DNA of 34,724 bases from Mesostigma viride (lineage: Eukaryota > Streptophyta > Mesostigmatophyceae > Mesostigmatales > Mesostigmataceae). The DNA lies in contig RPFO01001684.1 of the NCBI GenBank assembly GCA_009746045.1, forward strand, positions 1-34,724. The letters run 5' to 3'. How positions within the stretch are numbered: the stretch's first letter is position 1; the number at the start of each line of letters is the position of its first letter. A model generated the notes under the pieces. It had not been told where the DNA came from. It was given only the letters and a program-made list of their open reading frames with translations, and did no database searches. Position numbers and translations under genes: made by a program. This document shows positions 12,977-22,474 of the stretch, one piece after another.

Positions 12977-15900
12977 TTACGCGGGGGGTGTGGCGGGAGT
13001 GCCCCACTTTTCCGAGAGGTAGATGCGGATCTGTTCGAGCTCGGCCGCGGTCTTGGCGGTGCTGTAGATCAGGATCTCGCCGGTCCATCCGTCCCAGTTA
13101 CGAGTGCTCCAATCTATATCTGCGCCCACGCAGATCCTTCCGGGATTCTGTACCGCCGTACCGGTGTACGCCCCACCATCTCTACCATCAAATCTGGTGA
13201 TGGACGTTTTTGGCGTGCTTCCTAGGTCGCACGACAGCGCCAGCACGTGCGCCCGGCCGTCGTAAAACTCTGCATTCGTGCAGATCGGTTGAGTGGCTCC
13301 GTCGGTACCCAAAAGCGCATAAAACTTGTAATCGTCGCAGTTGTTGCATATGCCCAGTCCGTAATTACTTTGAGCACCGACAACGAGGCCTTTCAAGCTA
13401 CTACCTGACCCGCGAGGGTAAACACTCGGGGTGTTTGATTTTGCGACGACGATCAAGGTGTTTTGCGGACGACCCCAGAAAAACCCGTCGCTCTGGAGCC
13501 CGTTACGCAAACTGTAACTGAATTGAAGAGACCGCTTAGAGTTTAAGCTAGTGTTGTCGATGGTCGGCGCATTGGCGGTGAAGCACAGTAAGTGCTGGGT
13601 CCCCTTCTTGTCTTTCATGCCCCTTACTGAAGTCGTGGCGAGCGTGGTAAAATTGGTGTCGCTGTACAGCGTCGACGAGTCCGTGGGATCGTACCACGCG
13701 TACAGGGACGAGTCGGTGGCGGGGTTGTATGGCGTATAGGTGAACGAAAGCGAGTTCGAAGCCGAGTTGCCGGTCCCGAACACCGCGTCTGTCACGGCCC
13801 CTGCGCCGACGCTGAAGGACGTGGCGGAATTGGCCGTCGTCGCCGTCACGTTGAACGTGTACGACGCCCCGCTGCCGACCAAATTGGAGGCGGTCCCGTT
13901 TGTCACCGTGATGTCGCCCAACGCGAAACCGGTCACCGCTCGACTGAAAGTCGCCGTCGCGGATATGAAACTCCAGGCGGAAGTGGACCCCGCGGACGTT
14001 GACAGCGTGACGGTGGGCTGAGGGGCATACGTGAAAGACAGCGTGTTGGAAGCCACGTTGGCGTTCCCTGAAGCGTCCACGACGGTGCCGGCGCCCACGC
14101 TGACGGACGTGGAGGAGTAGGCGGTCGTGGGCGTCACCTGGAAGGCGTACGACGCCCCGCTGCCGGTCAGGTTGGCGGCGGTCCCGTTGGTCACGGTGAT
14201 GTCGCCCAAGGCGAACCCCGTGACCGACGTGCTGAACGTGGCCGTCACGTCCACGGGGCTGGTGGTGGGCGTCGAGCCCGCGGTCGTCGCGAGAGTCACC
14301 GTCGGAGGGGAGTACGTGAAGGACAGGGTGGAGGATGCCGTGTTGCCTACCGCGGCTCCGAGCGCGGTGTCGTAGGCGGCGTTCGCGCCCACGGCCACCG
14401 TCGTGGCTTGGTAGGCGGTCAGCGCGGTCACGTCGAACGTGTAATTGTTGCTCAGGAACGGGCCGGCCAGATTAGAGGCCGTCGCGTTGGTGAGGGCGAT
14501 GTCGCCCAACTCGAACCCGGTGACGGCGGCGCTGAACGTGGCGGTCACCTGGACCGGGTTGCCGGTCGGCGTCGAGCTGGCCGTGGTCAGTGTGACGGTG
14601 GGCCGCGGCGGCGTGTAGGTGAACGTCAACTGGTTCGCGACGATGTTGAGCTTCCCGGACGCCGTCTGGGCCGCGTTGGCAGCCACATCTACGGTCGTGG
14701 GCGTGAAGGGGGTGGTGGGCGTGACCGTGATCGTGTACGTGGTGCCGCTGCCCGAGAAAGCCGTGACGGACCCGTTGGTCACCGCGACGTCCCCGGACGT
14801 GAAGCTCCCCGTGACGGATTCGGAGAAGGTGGCGGTCACGGAGACGGGGCTGGTCGTCGGGGTCGCGGTGGAAGTGGTCAGGCCGACGGTGAGAAGAATC
14901 GTCTGCGGAGTCCCCCACTTGTTCACGAGGTATCCGCGGATCAGTTCTAATTCGGCGGACGTCTTTTCGGTGCTGTATATCAGAATCTCGCCGATCCACC
15001 CGTCGAAGGCGCGGTTGGCGGTGCTGGTATCCCCGCCGATCTGCAGGGCGCTTGTGCACGTGACGGGGTCTGACCCGGTGTGAGAGCGGCTCGTGCGACC
15101 GTCGTAAAAAGTGACGAATCTGTTATCGACCGTGTTTACCGCCATCGCTAGGGTGTGCGGGTGGTCATTGAAAAATTCATAAGAGCCAGCATTAGACATG
15201 TAATCATAATTGACGCCGCTGTTGTCCGTTGCCTTACAGGACGCCAACAACTTATTATTCGCGGGATTATATACCATACGATACCCATGGCCTGCGTACC
15301 CAGCGGCCGTTCCGATGATGTACCCTCTCCAGGATCCCGTCCCCGGGTAGACGGTTGATGAAAGCTGTCTGGCGACCACGATGACGGATGTGTTGGTCCC
15401 GATAGAGTCCCAGAACGTGCTTGTTGACTCCAAATTGCCCGAGCGGCTGTTGATGAAGCGGAGGGACGTCTTCCCGTTGAGCTGGGTGGTGTCCAGAATC
15501 GGGGTCAGTGCAGAATTAGATTGGGACACGTGATATCCCGAGGCCAGGTTCTTCTTGTCGTTCATCCGCAGCACGTTCCCTCCCGCGGTGCTCTGGACGG
15601 CGGTGCCCCCCGTGTCGCTGTACAGTGTGGTGCCGTCCGACGGGTCGTACCACGCGTACAAAGCGGTGTCTAAGGAGGGGTCGTACGAGTAGGTGAAGCT
15701 GAGGGTCGCGGCCGCCGTGTTGCCGAACCCCAACAAGGTGTCCGTCGCGACGTTGGCGCCCACGTTCACGGTCGTCGCGTTGTCGGCCATGGTGGGGGTG
15801 ACGTTGAACGTGTAGGTGGCGGCGTCGACGGCGACGAAGTCGGAGACGCTCGCGTTGGTCACGGCGACGTCGCCCACCACGAATCCGGTGACCGGGCGGG

Positions 15901-17542
15901 TGAAGGTGGCCGTCACGGGCCTAGCGACGGGGTTGGGCGTCCGGGGAACAAGGCTCGTAGTGGAGAGGGTCACCGCGGGCAGGGGGGCGTACGTGAATAT
16001 CACGGGGTCCGCCGCGGTGTTGCCGTCCCCGAGCGAGTCCACGGCGGCGCCGGCGCCCACGCTCACGGTGGTCGGAGAGTAGGGGGTAATATCCTTGAGC
16101 GCGATGGTGTAGGTCGTGCCGCTGCCGGTCACGGTGTCGACGGTCCCGTTGGTCACGGAGACGTCGCCGATCGCGAACCCGGTGACGGTCTTGGAGAAGG
16201 TGGCCGTCACGGCGGGGCTGCTGGCCAGGTACGACGCGGCGGCCGTCAGGGTGAGCGAGGGAGGGGTGGACATGACCACGACGTGTTCGTACGCTTGACT
16301 GTACGCGCCCGAGGATCCCTTGGCGACGACGTAGACGTGGTAGGTGGCGGAGGGGGTCAGCCCCGAGATCACCAGGGGGGTGGAACTCACGGTCCCGTTA
16401 CTAGTGCGGTTGACCGCCGCGGATGCCACCAACTGGGACGCGGCCACGCCCGACCTGGTGTAGATCTCGGCGGCGGTGGCGGAGGCCTTGGAGGCGCTGT
16501 ACACGCGGCACAGGACCGCCCAGTTGTTCCCCCCCGACATGGCTAGGGAGTGGGTAACGGTGATCGTGGTCGCGGTGGCCGTCGGAGCGGGCACGGATCC
16601 AGAGAACGTCTGCGCGTTGAAAGTGGCGCTCAGGTTCCTGAGATGCACGGTGGCGTAGGTGTTCGTGTCCGCCTGCGCGACCGGGGAGGAGAGCGTGATC
16701 CTGAGGGATACGCGGTAGGCCGATCCGGCGTTCATGGTAATCCTGCCTACGCCGGCCCATGCCAGGGACTTCTTCCAGCTCCACCGCCCGTCGGCGAAGG
16801 ATCCGTTGACGCTCACGGCCTCGTTGGATGCCAGGTCCGCCTCGCGGACCACCTCGTCATCGTACAGGCCCGTCCCGACCGCGGTGTCGTGCACGCGCAC
16901 CTTGACGCTGATCAGGTTGCCGCCCCCGCCGCTGCCGATCTGCAGACCGCGCAGGAAGAGGGTCAAGCCGTCGATCAACGTGCTTTGGGCGTGGGGAAAC
17001 GCATTGATGACCGCGACGGATTGGCCGGAGGGCGGGGAACCGAAGGAGGCGTACCGAAAGGCGGGCGTCTGGGTCTCGGCCCACGGGACGACAGCGGTGA
17101 ACACTCGACTCCGACGCGCGTACTCCGTTTGCGATATAGTGTACGGCCCCCACTTGGAAGTTGCGTAATACCACAACGCGTCCGGTTGGGTGTTGTTGTA
17201 ATAGTTGGCATCTTTCTCGGTGTCCGTCACCAACGCGTGGTCGAGGCCCTGCGTGAAGGCGTGCTGGCGAGAGGGCATGTACGATTTGGGGACGAGACTC
17301 CCGGTGGCCGCGTTGGCGTAATCCGCGTCGGCGGGTAAGTGCACGCTGTTTACGAACAGGTCGGAGGAGAGCTTGACGTCGCCGTCAAGCACCATCCCGT
17401 CCTGGGATATACTCAACAAGTCAGCGTCCATCGGCATTTTACGAACGACTAGCACTCCGTTGTCCTGAGTAATGATCCACGCGGCGGGTGCCGATCCCGT
17501 CACGTGGATAGAGCAGACTTTCAACACGGACGTGTGGTGCAT
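12977..17542 (-). CDS. Giant fibre/adhesin: fibronectin III-like, six Ig-like repeats, two LamG-like lectin domains
   Basis: The 1521 aa protein is built like a phage or algal-virus tail fibre. Residues 1-320 form a unique head or anchor region, and about 320-425 a fibronectin III-like domain (ISGLTPSATYHVYVVAKG). Two Ig-like repeats follow at about 426-620, each with VTATFSKTVTGFAIGDVSVT-type signatures, then a LamG/concanavalin-like domain at 621-880 (LYAWYDPSDGTTLYSDT ... GEILIYSTEKTSAELELI). Four more Ig-like repeats of about 95 aa come at 881-1270, and a second LamG-like domain ends the protein at 1271-1521 with the same closing motif. No signal peptide is evident, so a virion-surface protein assembled in the cytoplasm is likely. 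The lectin-like domains probably bind host glycans. The leader is AT-rich (attaatgaataaacatcgag). Near-identical repeats may have confused assembly. Confidence 0.85.
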   Translation of the reverse strand: MHHTSVLKVCSIHVTGSAPAAWIITQDNGVLVVRKMPMDADLLSISQDGMVLDGDVKLSSDLFVNSVHLPADADYANAATGSLVPKSYMPSRQHAFTQGLDHALVTDTEKDANYYNNTQPDALWYYATSKWGPYTISQTEYARRSRVFTAVVPWAETQTPAFRYASFGSPPSGQSVAVINAFPHAQSTLIDGLTLFLRGLQIGSGGGGNLISVKVRVHDTAVGTGLYDDEVVREADLASNEAVSVNGSFADGRWSWKKSLAWAGVGRITMNAGSAYRVSLRITLSSPVAQADTNTYATVHLRNLSATFNAQTFSGSVPAPTATATTITVTHSLAMSGGNNWAVLCRVYSASKASATAAEIYTRSGVAASQLVASAAVNRTSNGTVSSTPLVISGLTPSATYHVYVVAKGSSGAYSQAYEHVVVMSTPPSLTLTAAASYLASSPAVTATFSKTVTGFAIGDVSVTNGTVDTVTGSGTTYTIALKDITPYSPTTVSVGAGAAVDSLGDGNTAADPVIFTYAPLPAVTLSTTSLVPRTPNPVARPVTATFTRPVTGFVVGDVAVTNASVSDFVAVDAATYTFNVTPTMADNATTVNVGANVATDTLLGFGNTAAATLSFTYSYDPSLDTALYAWYDPSDGTTLYSDTGGTAVQSTAGGNVLRMNDKKNLASGYHVSQSNSALTPILDTTQLNGKTSLRFINSRSGNLESTSTFWDSIGTNTSVIVVARQLSSTVYPGTGSWRGYIIGTAAGYAGHGYRMVYNPANNKLLASCKATDNSGVNYDYMSNAGSYEFFNDHPHTLAMAVNTVDNRFVTFYDGRTSRSHTGSDPVTCTSALQIGGDTSTANRAFDGWIGEILIYSTEKTSAELELIRGYLVNKWGTPQTILLTVGLTTSTATPTTSPVSVTATFSESVTGSFTSGDVAVTNGSVTAFSGSGTTYTITVTPTTPFTPTTVDVAANAAQTASGKLNIVANQLTFTYTPPRPTVTLTTASSTPTGNPVQVTATFSAAVTGFELGDIALTNATASNLAGPFLSNNYTFDVTALTAYQATTVAVGANAAYDTALGAAVGNTASSTLSFTYSPPTVTLATTAGSTPTTSPVDVTATFSTSVTGFALGDITVTNGTAANLTGSGASYAFQVTPTTAYSSTSVSVGAGTVVDASGNANVASNTLSFTYAPQPTVTLSTSAGSTSAWSFISATATFSRAVTGFALGDITVTNGTASNLVGSGASYTFNVTATTANSATSFSVGAGAVTDAVFGTGNSASNSLSFTYTPYNPATDSSLYAWYDPTDSSTLYSDTNFTTLATTSVRGMKDKKGTQHLLCFTANAPTIDNTSLNSKRSLQFSYSLRNGLQSDGFFWGRPQNTLIVVAKSNTPSVYPRGSGSSLKGLVVGAQSNYGLGICNNCDDYKFYALLGTDGATQPICTNAEFYDGRAHVLALSCDLGSTPKTSITRFDGRDGGAYTGTAVQNPGRICVGADIDWSTRNWDGWTGEILIYSTAKTAAELEQIRIYLSEKWGTPATPPA

Positions 17543-17575
17543 CTCGATGTTTATTCATTAATACAACGGATATTA

Positions 17576-18412
17576 TTAGTTCTCCAGTCGCGCCACGGAC
17601 AACTGAGCGGACACGGCGATACCCGTGCCCGTGTAGTCCGACAATTGAAGATATATGACATCGGCGGCACTGACTGTGAAAGGGGTCACGCTCTTCTTAA
17701 CCCAGGCGCCCCTCGCCGACCCCTGAGGCCCCAACACGTCCACCTGGGGCATGTCGCCGGTAGAGAGCGTCGCCAGGGTGGTGCCGTCAAACTTTTTCAC
17801 CAGCACCGTGAAGGCGTGCGTGGCGGCGTTGGGGAGGTTGAAGGCGCTCACACACAGCGTATCAACGTCGATGGTGTAGGGCAGAGAGGGCGCAAACGGG
17901 ATCCCCGCTCCCGTAACCATATAGACAGGGGTTCCCGACATGTTCCCGTTGTAATGGAACACCTCGGTCCAGTAGGCCGTCTTTAGCGTCTTGTTCGTCC
18001 AGACGGTGCCATTCCACGCGAGGATCTGACCGCCGGCGGGCGTGCCCGTGTACTCCACATCCGTGGCGTCGTTCAGACTGGCCGGGGCGATGGCCACCTG
18101 GTCCGCGTACGCCTTGGTGACCGCATCGTTGTCGCCGGAGGGGGCGGCCCCCAACACGACCTTCCCGGTGACGAGGAGGTCGCCCGCGACCTGCATGTCG
18201 TCGTTCATCAGCCAGTAGGGGCTGACGGATGGCGCCTTGGGCCCCTGGTCGTCCTCCCTGTACATCATCGCGTCCTGGGTCGCGCCGTCCGCCTTCCGGA
18301 ACCGCATGGACAACTCGTCATCGTGCGTCCTTATCTCGAAGTCCCCGATGTCTCCTCCGTCGCTCTGGATCACCACCGAGGAGGTGCGCACCGTTCCGGT
18401 GAGCTGGACCAT
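17576..18412 (-). CDS. Tail-fibre-like virion protein, 278 aa
   Basis: The protein carries motifs typical of phage and giant-virus fibre shafts. GDNDAVTKAYADQVA (residues about 92-106) is a helical T4/lambda-type fibre repeat, and LNDATDVEYTGTPAGGQILA with WNGTVWTNKTL near 112-142 is the 'G.iL.WNGt.W' repeat. The N-terminal third is beta-rich (GDIGDFEIRTHDDELSMRF). The C-terminal part (residues 150-278) is a beta-rich head resembling a receptor-binding tip. It lies between two other fibre genes on the same strand with gaps of about 30 bp, so the three are probably expressed together late. It is preceded by tgataggataagg. Confidence 0.75.
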   Translation of the reverse strand: MVQLTGTVRTSSVVIQSDGGDIGDFEIRTHDDELSMRFRKADGATQDAMMYREDDQGPKAPSVSPYWLMNDDMQVAGDLLVTGKVVLGAAPSGDNDAVTKAYADQVAIAPASLNDATDVEYTGTPAGGQILAWNGTVWTNKTLKTAYWTEVFHYNGNMSGTPVYMVTGAGIPFAPSLPYTIDVDTLCVSAFNLPNAATHAFTVLVKKFDGTTLATLSTGDMPQVDVLGPQGSARGAWVKKSVTPFTVSAADVIYLQLSDYTGTGIAVSAQLSVARLEN

Positions 18413-18440
18413 TTCCTTATCCTATCACGGGTAGATATTT

Positions 18441-20122
18441 TCAGTTCAGGGTCCGCATGATGACGTCCGCGGCGGCGTCCGCGATCGAGCCCATGTCGTT
18501 CGACCCCGTCACGGTACACGGCGCGGGGTCGTGGAATACGCGACTGGTGGAGTTGGAGCCGCGCACCTTCACGACCTCGAGGCTCTCGTCGTCGGCGATG
18601 CGGAAACCGTACGTGACGGTCTTGGGCTCCGCGTACATCTCCCGCCACCCGTACAGCAAGGTGTTGGCATCCGTGACAGCCACCCCGTCGATGATTCGCA
18701 GGTCGTCGAACCCGACGGCCCCCCGCTGGCACCGTGGAGCAGCGACAGTGTCTGGCTTCCCGTCAGCGTGACGGTCTGCGGCGACACCGCCTGCACCCCG
18801 TTGACGTAGACGCTGGCCGAGGTGCCAGCGATGACCAGGGCCGCCACGAGCGGGTCCGCTCCGACCACCGCGGTGCTCGATACCGACCCGCCGCTGTGTT
18901 TGAGCGCGACGTGCCCGTTGTTGAGCAGAACGATGCCGACGTCCCCGCTGAAAATGATGTCCTGTTCCCCGCTCACCGCCGACATGTCCGTTTGGGGAAT
19001 CACCTTCACGACGACGGTGTACGTCGCGGCGAGGGTCAGGTTGTCGACGGACGCGGTCCCGCTCACGATCAACATCCCGTTGTCCCAGGTGATGCCGCTC
19101 AGCAGATCGAAAGACCTGGCCCCGACGTTGCTGACGTCGGACCCGCCGGTGAACTCCCACCGGTAGGTGTCCGCCCCGCTCACGAGCTGGGAGAGCAGCA
19201 CCTCGGTCCCCGGCGCCTTCCTATCAGCCTGCGCGATGGTGCGAGAGATCATGAACTGGCCGCCCTCGAGGTGCCAATACGACCCGGTGTACCCCCCCTT
19301 GTCCTGGTTGGTCTCGGCCGTCCCCATGTTCCATGTGAGGGCTCGCGGGCCGTACGCGGCGTTGCCGGCCACGATGAGGCCGGCGCCGTCGCCCTTCACG
19401 TTATCGACGGCACCGTCCGCGAGAGTGATGGTCTTGTCGTCCACTTGCAGGTTGGTGGTCATGGTGTCGACGCTGTTCAGCACCCCGTCCACCTGCAGCT
19501 CGCCCACGATCCGGACCACGCCGCTCCCTGGGGCGATCTGCAGGTCGGTGTCGACGGGCGTGGTGATAACTCCCGTGTGCAAGTACAGGTCTTTGTCGAC
19601 GCGGACGTCCACGGCCGCGCCTAGATGCAACGAATCCGCGTTGCTGGTCAGCGTGTCCGCAAAAACGGCGACGTCGCATACTTGGACGATGCCCGTCTGG
19701 GACGACAGAGTGAGCGCCCCCGTGGTGGTGTTCACGGCGCCGTCCGCGAAGGTGACGTTCTCCACCCGCACGGCGTTGTCGGGGGCCGTGAGGGAGAGCG
19801 GGCCCGTGACGCTGCTGATTGTACTGCCGGATACCGTGACGTCCCCCACTCGCACGTTCGTCTCCCCGTCGATCGTCAACGTCCCGGGGGCGCTGATGGT
19901 GCTGTTTTGGAACGTGAAGCTCCCGAGGTCCACGGACGTGTCGTTCACGGAGAGGGTGCCCACTACCTGGACGTTCCCTACGGTGGGCTGTAGAATGATG
20001 TTGGTGCCGGTGAGCGTGAGGTCCTTGTTGGTGGCGCTGGCTTCCGTGTCCCCCGCCACCTCGTTGGCGACGATGCGCTTCACCTTGGTGGTCCCCAGGT
20101 TCTCGCACAAGTAGGTCGTCAT
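18441..20122 (-). CDS. Fibre protein with beta-helix-like shaft (frame broken at a C run)
   Basis: The first about 210 residues are a repetitive beta-type shaft: short units such as GTLTIDGETNVRVGDVTVSG and VRVENVTFADGAVNTTTGAL recur with a spacing of about 20-30 aa. A central portion has YGPRALTWNMG. A LamG-like part (YTVVVKVIPQTDMS ... SVYVNGVQAVSPQTVTLTG) precedes the C-terminal region. At six C (18719-18724 on the plus strand) the frame changes by -1, after which AVGFDDLRIIDGVAVTD ... continues to a stop at 18441. One extra base gives about 560 aa; as written the frame ends at 18569 with a nonsense tail. It is a probable virion surface fibre and partner of the two neighbouring fibre genes. 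Confidence 0.75.
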
Positions 20123-20135
20123 GGCGGCTGCTAGT

Positions 20136-20143
20136 CATACTAG
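20136..20143 (-). promoter_or_regulatory. TATA-like element before fibre gene
   Basis: On the minus strand the sequence is CTAGTATG, 13 bp before the ATG at 20122, within a small imperfect palindrome (CTAGT/ACTAG arms). It resembles the element before the gene at 30367 (CTAGTATA), another likely virion gene, so a late-promoter role is possible. Confidence 0.35.
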
Positions 20144-20165
20144 TGCGAGGAAAAAAAGGGGCCGT

Positions 20166-20758
20166 TTATACCACACTCACGTTCTGCGTGGTCACGGAGC
20201 AGGTGCAGATGGGCGCGTTCCTCTCGAGCGCCATGTAGGGGCGCCTGCACACGCGGCACGTGGGGTATGCGTGCCCGGCCACGGGGGCATTCTCTTCGGC
20301 GCACAGGATCTCGATCCACGTCGCCTTTGGGACCCGCGACATGGCGATGACCTCGTTCCTGCACGTGTGGACCACCTTGGTGGGCGTCTTTCCATCGTCG
20401 AGCGTCTTAATCATGAGCGCGCTCCCGTGGATCGGCTCCCCCAGTATCTGTGTGGCGAGACGGTTGTGCTTGCGCGGCTCCGACCCACCCACGTACACGC
20501 CTACGGCCTTGCCCCACGTCTCCTTGCGCCTCGGACGGACGATGTCCATCAACTTGGGGGGGCTTTGCCACCCAACAGCTTCCACACCTCGTGGTAGGAG
20601 AAGTCGGGGGGGAACCTGACGATCATGGCGGCGTTTCCGAACTCGGGGTCGACCAGTATGGCATTGGGGACATCCTCCTCGGCGGCCGCGGCTCCGTGCC
20701 CGTGGTTTGTGGCCCACTGTTCCATGTGCGACCAGAGCGCGCTCCCGAAAATATCCAT
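20166..20758 (-). CDS. Hypothetical protein with C-terminal Cys cluster (frame broken at a G run)
   Basis: The N part from ATG 20758 (MDIFGSALWSHMEQWATN ... PDFSYHEVWKLLGGK) ends quickly in frame. The -1 frame picks up at the seven G (20536-20542 on the plus strand) as KLMDIVRPRRKETWGKAV and continues to a stop at 20166. The restored length would be 197 aa. The C terminus has four cysteines in two pairs (PTCRVCRRPY ... APICTCS), consistent with a zinc ribbon. The middle has a strand-rich, basic domain (ATQILGEPIHGSALMIKTLD). The family is not recognised. It shares a 26-bp divergent promoter gap with the gene at 20785. Confidence 0.6.
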
Positions 20759-20784
20759 GTGTGCTATCTAGTGAGGGTGGCGAA

Positions 20785-21215
20785 ATGAACCGCAGCAGGG
20801 GCGTGATCACCGCCGACCGAGCCTACAACATGTCTCGAGAATCCGCGCGGGGTAGCCGCATCACGGAGGACCGCATCATGCACACCGTGGAGACGGTGAT
20901 CGAGTCGAGCGCGCGCCAGGGGCGGCAGTTCGCCTTCTACACGGTGCCGCTGTACCAGTTCGGGCTGCCCATCTACAAGGCCTCGGAGGTGGTGAAGCAC
21001 GTCGGACGGCGGCTGACCCATCGCGGGTTCCGCGTCAAGCAGGTGGGGGAGAACATGGTGTACATCGAGTGGGGGCCGAATGGGGGGGAGAGCAAACCCA
21101 AGGCCCCGCCCCCCGCCAACGGAACCAAGGGGGGACGAACGCGAGGGATTCGATACGCCGCCTGGCGCTCACCCTGCAACGGACCCGCGAGCGGTGTGGA
21201 TCAGCCACAAGATGA
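20785..21215 (+). CDS. DUF5759-like conserved giant-virus protein (frame broken at a G run)
   Basis: Residues about 45-97 read FAFYTVPLYQFGLPIYKASE ... HVGRRLTHRGFRVKQVG ... MVYIEWG. This matches the pattern I recall for DUF5759 (f.vP.f.fG.P.Y ... L...GF.V ... l.isW), a family found in many Nucleocytoviricota. As written the frame continues to 21477, wholly antisense to the membrane-protein gene at 21169. One extra base at the seven G (21082-21088) instead gives a helical tail NARDSIRRLALTLQRTRERC and a stop at 21215, about 143 aa. I prefer that end. Function unknown; the conserved W and charged helices suggest a virion or nucleic-acid-associated role. Confidence 0.6.
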
Positions 21216-21447
21216 GCAGGCCGAGGAGCGCGTCGCTCACGACGGCTTCCATGTCGCAGTCCGCGACGTGGGGCAAGCCCAGTGCCGCGAAGACGGCGCG
21301 CGCGTGCTGGGCCAGCATGCCGCCTCGTCCGTACGTCACGGGACTGGGCTGTTGCGCGCCGCGGAACGGCCTGACCCCCGCCCACGCGGTGGACTGTTGT
21401 GGCGAGGCGAACGACCAGCTGGGATGGGCGAGTCTGAGGGATGTCAT
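21169..21447 (-). CDS. Small membrane protein with C-terminal TM helix
   Basis: The product is 92 aa. A Gln/Ser/Pro-rich N-terminal half is followed by ARAVFAALGLPHVADCDM and a membrane helix VVSDALLGLLILWLIHT near residues 68-84, leaving a short basic tail. This suggests a tail-anchored or single-pass virion membrane protein. The leader is strongly AT-rich (atatttaatcgccacaatagtaataag) within a GC-rich neighbourhood, which supports the start. Its 3' end overlaps the plausible end of the convergent DUF5759-like gene by about 47 bp. Confidence 0.55.
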   Translation of the reverse strand: MTSLRLAHPSWSFASPQQSTAWAGVRPFRGAQQPSPVTYGRGGMLAQHARAVFAALGLPHVADCDMEAVVSDALLGLLILWLIHTARGSVAG

Positions 21448-21538
21448 GAGTGCGCTTATTACTATTGTGGCGATTAAATATCCGCGGCGTCTCAGTTGTA
21501 CCGTCGGTCACTCAGGCTATCATATCTCCTCGCTCTCA

Positions 21539-21961
21539 TCACGTGCTCACTCTGGTCGCCTCGCCTTCATCACCCGACTCGGCGGACAAGTACGCCTCAT
21601 CCGACTCGGCCGACACATACTCGTACCCCGTAGCCGGCTCGAGCACTCCCGCCTTACGAAACTCTTCCACAGAATAGGCGGTCTTGTACCTCTTCGGCGG
21701 CCTCCTGGGATAGACTTCTCCTCTCCACCCCCTTGCCTTGTCCAAGTATAGCTGGGTCTGGTAGTTCTGTTCGCGCACATTTTCCTTATCGACTTCTTTT
21801 TTCCCAAGACGCAAGACATCTCGGATAACCGGGGTTTCGCCCTTCTTTGCCTTGGACAGATTGTGCTGATGAGCCCCGCCATACCCACCAAAACTCCCAG
21901 GGGAGGGGTCCCATTCCGCGTGACGGGTGTGTTTGTCCTCCATATCGTTGTCGTCACCCAT
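21539..21961 (-). CDS. Hypothetical acidic/charged protein, 140 aa
   Basis: The protein is highly charged with little predicted hydrophobic core: acidic N terminus (GDDNDMEDKHTRHAEWD), a Gly-rich turn (GSFGGYGGAHQHN), a basic middle (RLGKKEVDKENVREQNYQ; YPRRPPKRYKTAY) and an acidic repeat at the end (YVSAESDEAYLSAESGDEGE). The duplicated YxSAESDE unit is a likely casein-kinase-type phosphorylation site. The composition is lower in GC than the neighbours on the left. I do not recognise a family. It is probably largely disordered and could be a virion tegument-like or regulatory protein. Confidence 0.55.
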   Translation of the reverse strand: MGDDNDMEDKHTRHAEWDPSPGSFGGYGGAHQHNLSKAKKGETPVIRDVLRLGKKEVDKENVREQNYQTQLYLDKARGWRGEVYPRRPPKRYKTAYSVEEFRKAGVLEPATGYEYVSAESDEAYLSAESGDEGEATRVST

Positions 21962-22080
21962 AATCCCCTCGTTAACAGTGTCTCGTGCAATCGAATCAGG
22001 GAAAGGATAACGATTAATAATGGGATCGTTCCTGAGTTGCCATCCACGTCCCGTTTCTATTGTACCCGCCCTTTCACGTT

Positions 22081-22308
22081 CTATCTGTCTCCATTCTTCT
22101 TCCTCCTGTTCCTCTTTCTCTCTGCTTCTCTCCGTCTCGCCCGTCTTTCTCTATCTAATATTATCCTTGCTCGGATAATGCTGTTTCGCGCTTTCATTGT
22201 GTGCGTTCGAGACTGCCCGCCACTCCTATGGCGACCACAGTATTGGCTGCCCACAACCGCCGGGTTCTTGCATCTTTGGCGCTGTCTAGTGAGAGACTTG
22301 CACTTCAT
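22081..22308 (-). CDS. DUF5763-like zinc-motif protein, 75 aa
   Basis: From ATG 22308 the protein begins MKCKSLTRQRQRCKNPAVVG followed by SQYCGRH, the full C-x8-C ... C-x2-H pattern of the small DUF5763-type motif, shared with the genes at 3694 and 10095. The remaining two thirds is extremely basic and helical (RARIILDRERRARRREAERK and RNRRKKNGDR), which suggests nucleic-acid binding. The annotated frame also opens at a TTG at 22317, but the ATG is preferred. The leader has a long T/A stretch (ttttttttatatcac). The sequence is notably AT-richer than the flanking helicase gene. Confidence 0.6.
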   Translation of the reverse strand: MKCKSLTRQRQRCKNPAVVGSQYCGRHRSGGQSRTHTMKARNSIIRARIILDRERRARRREAERKRNRRKKNGDR

Positions 22309-22474
22309 GGGAGTCAATTACAGTTGCGTGATATAAAAAAAAGCATCTTTATTCATCTTGGATCGGAGTAGTATTGCATAGGAAACACAAGGACCACAGC
22401 AAACATCCAATTGTGGCATGCACGCCAACCACCAACCGGCCACGCGGGCACGGTGATAAACACAAAGGCGCCTC

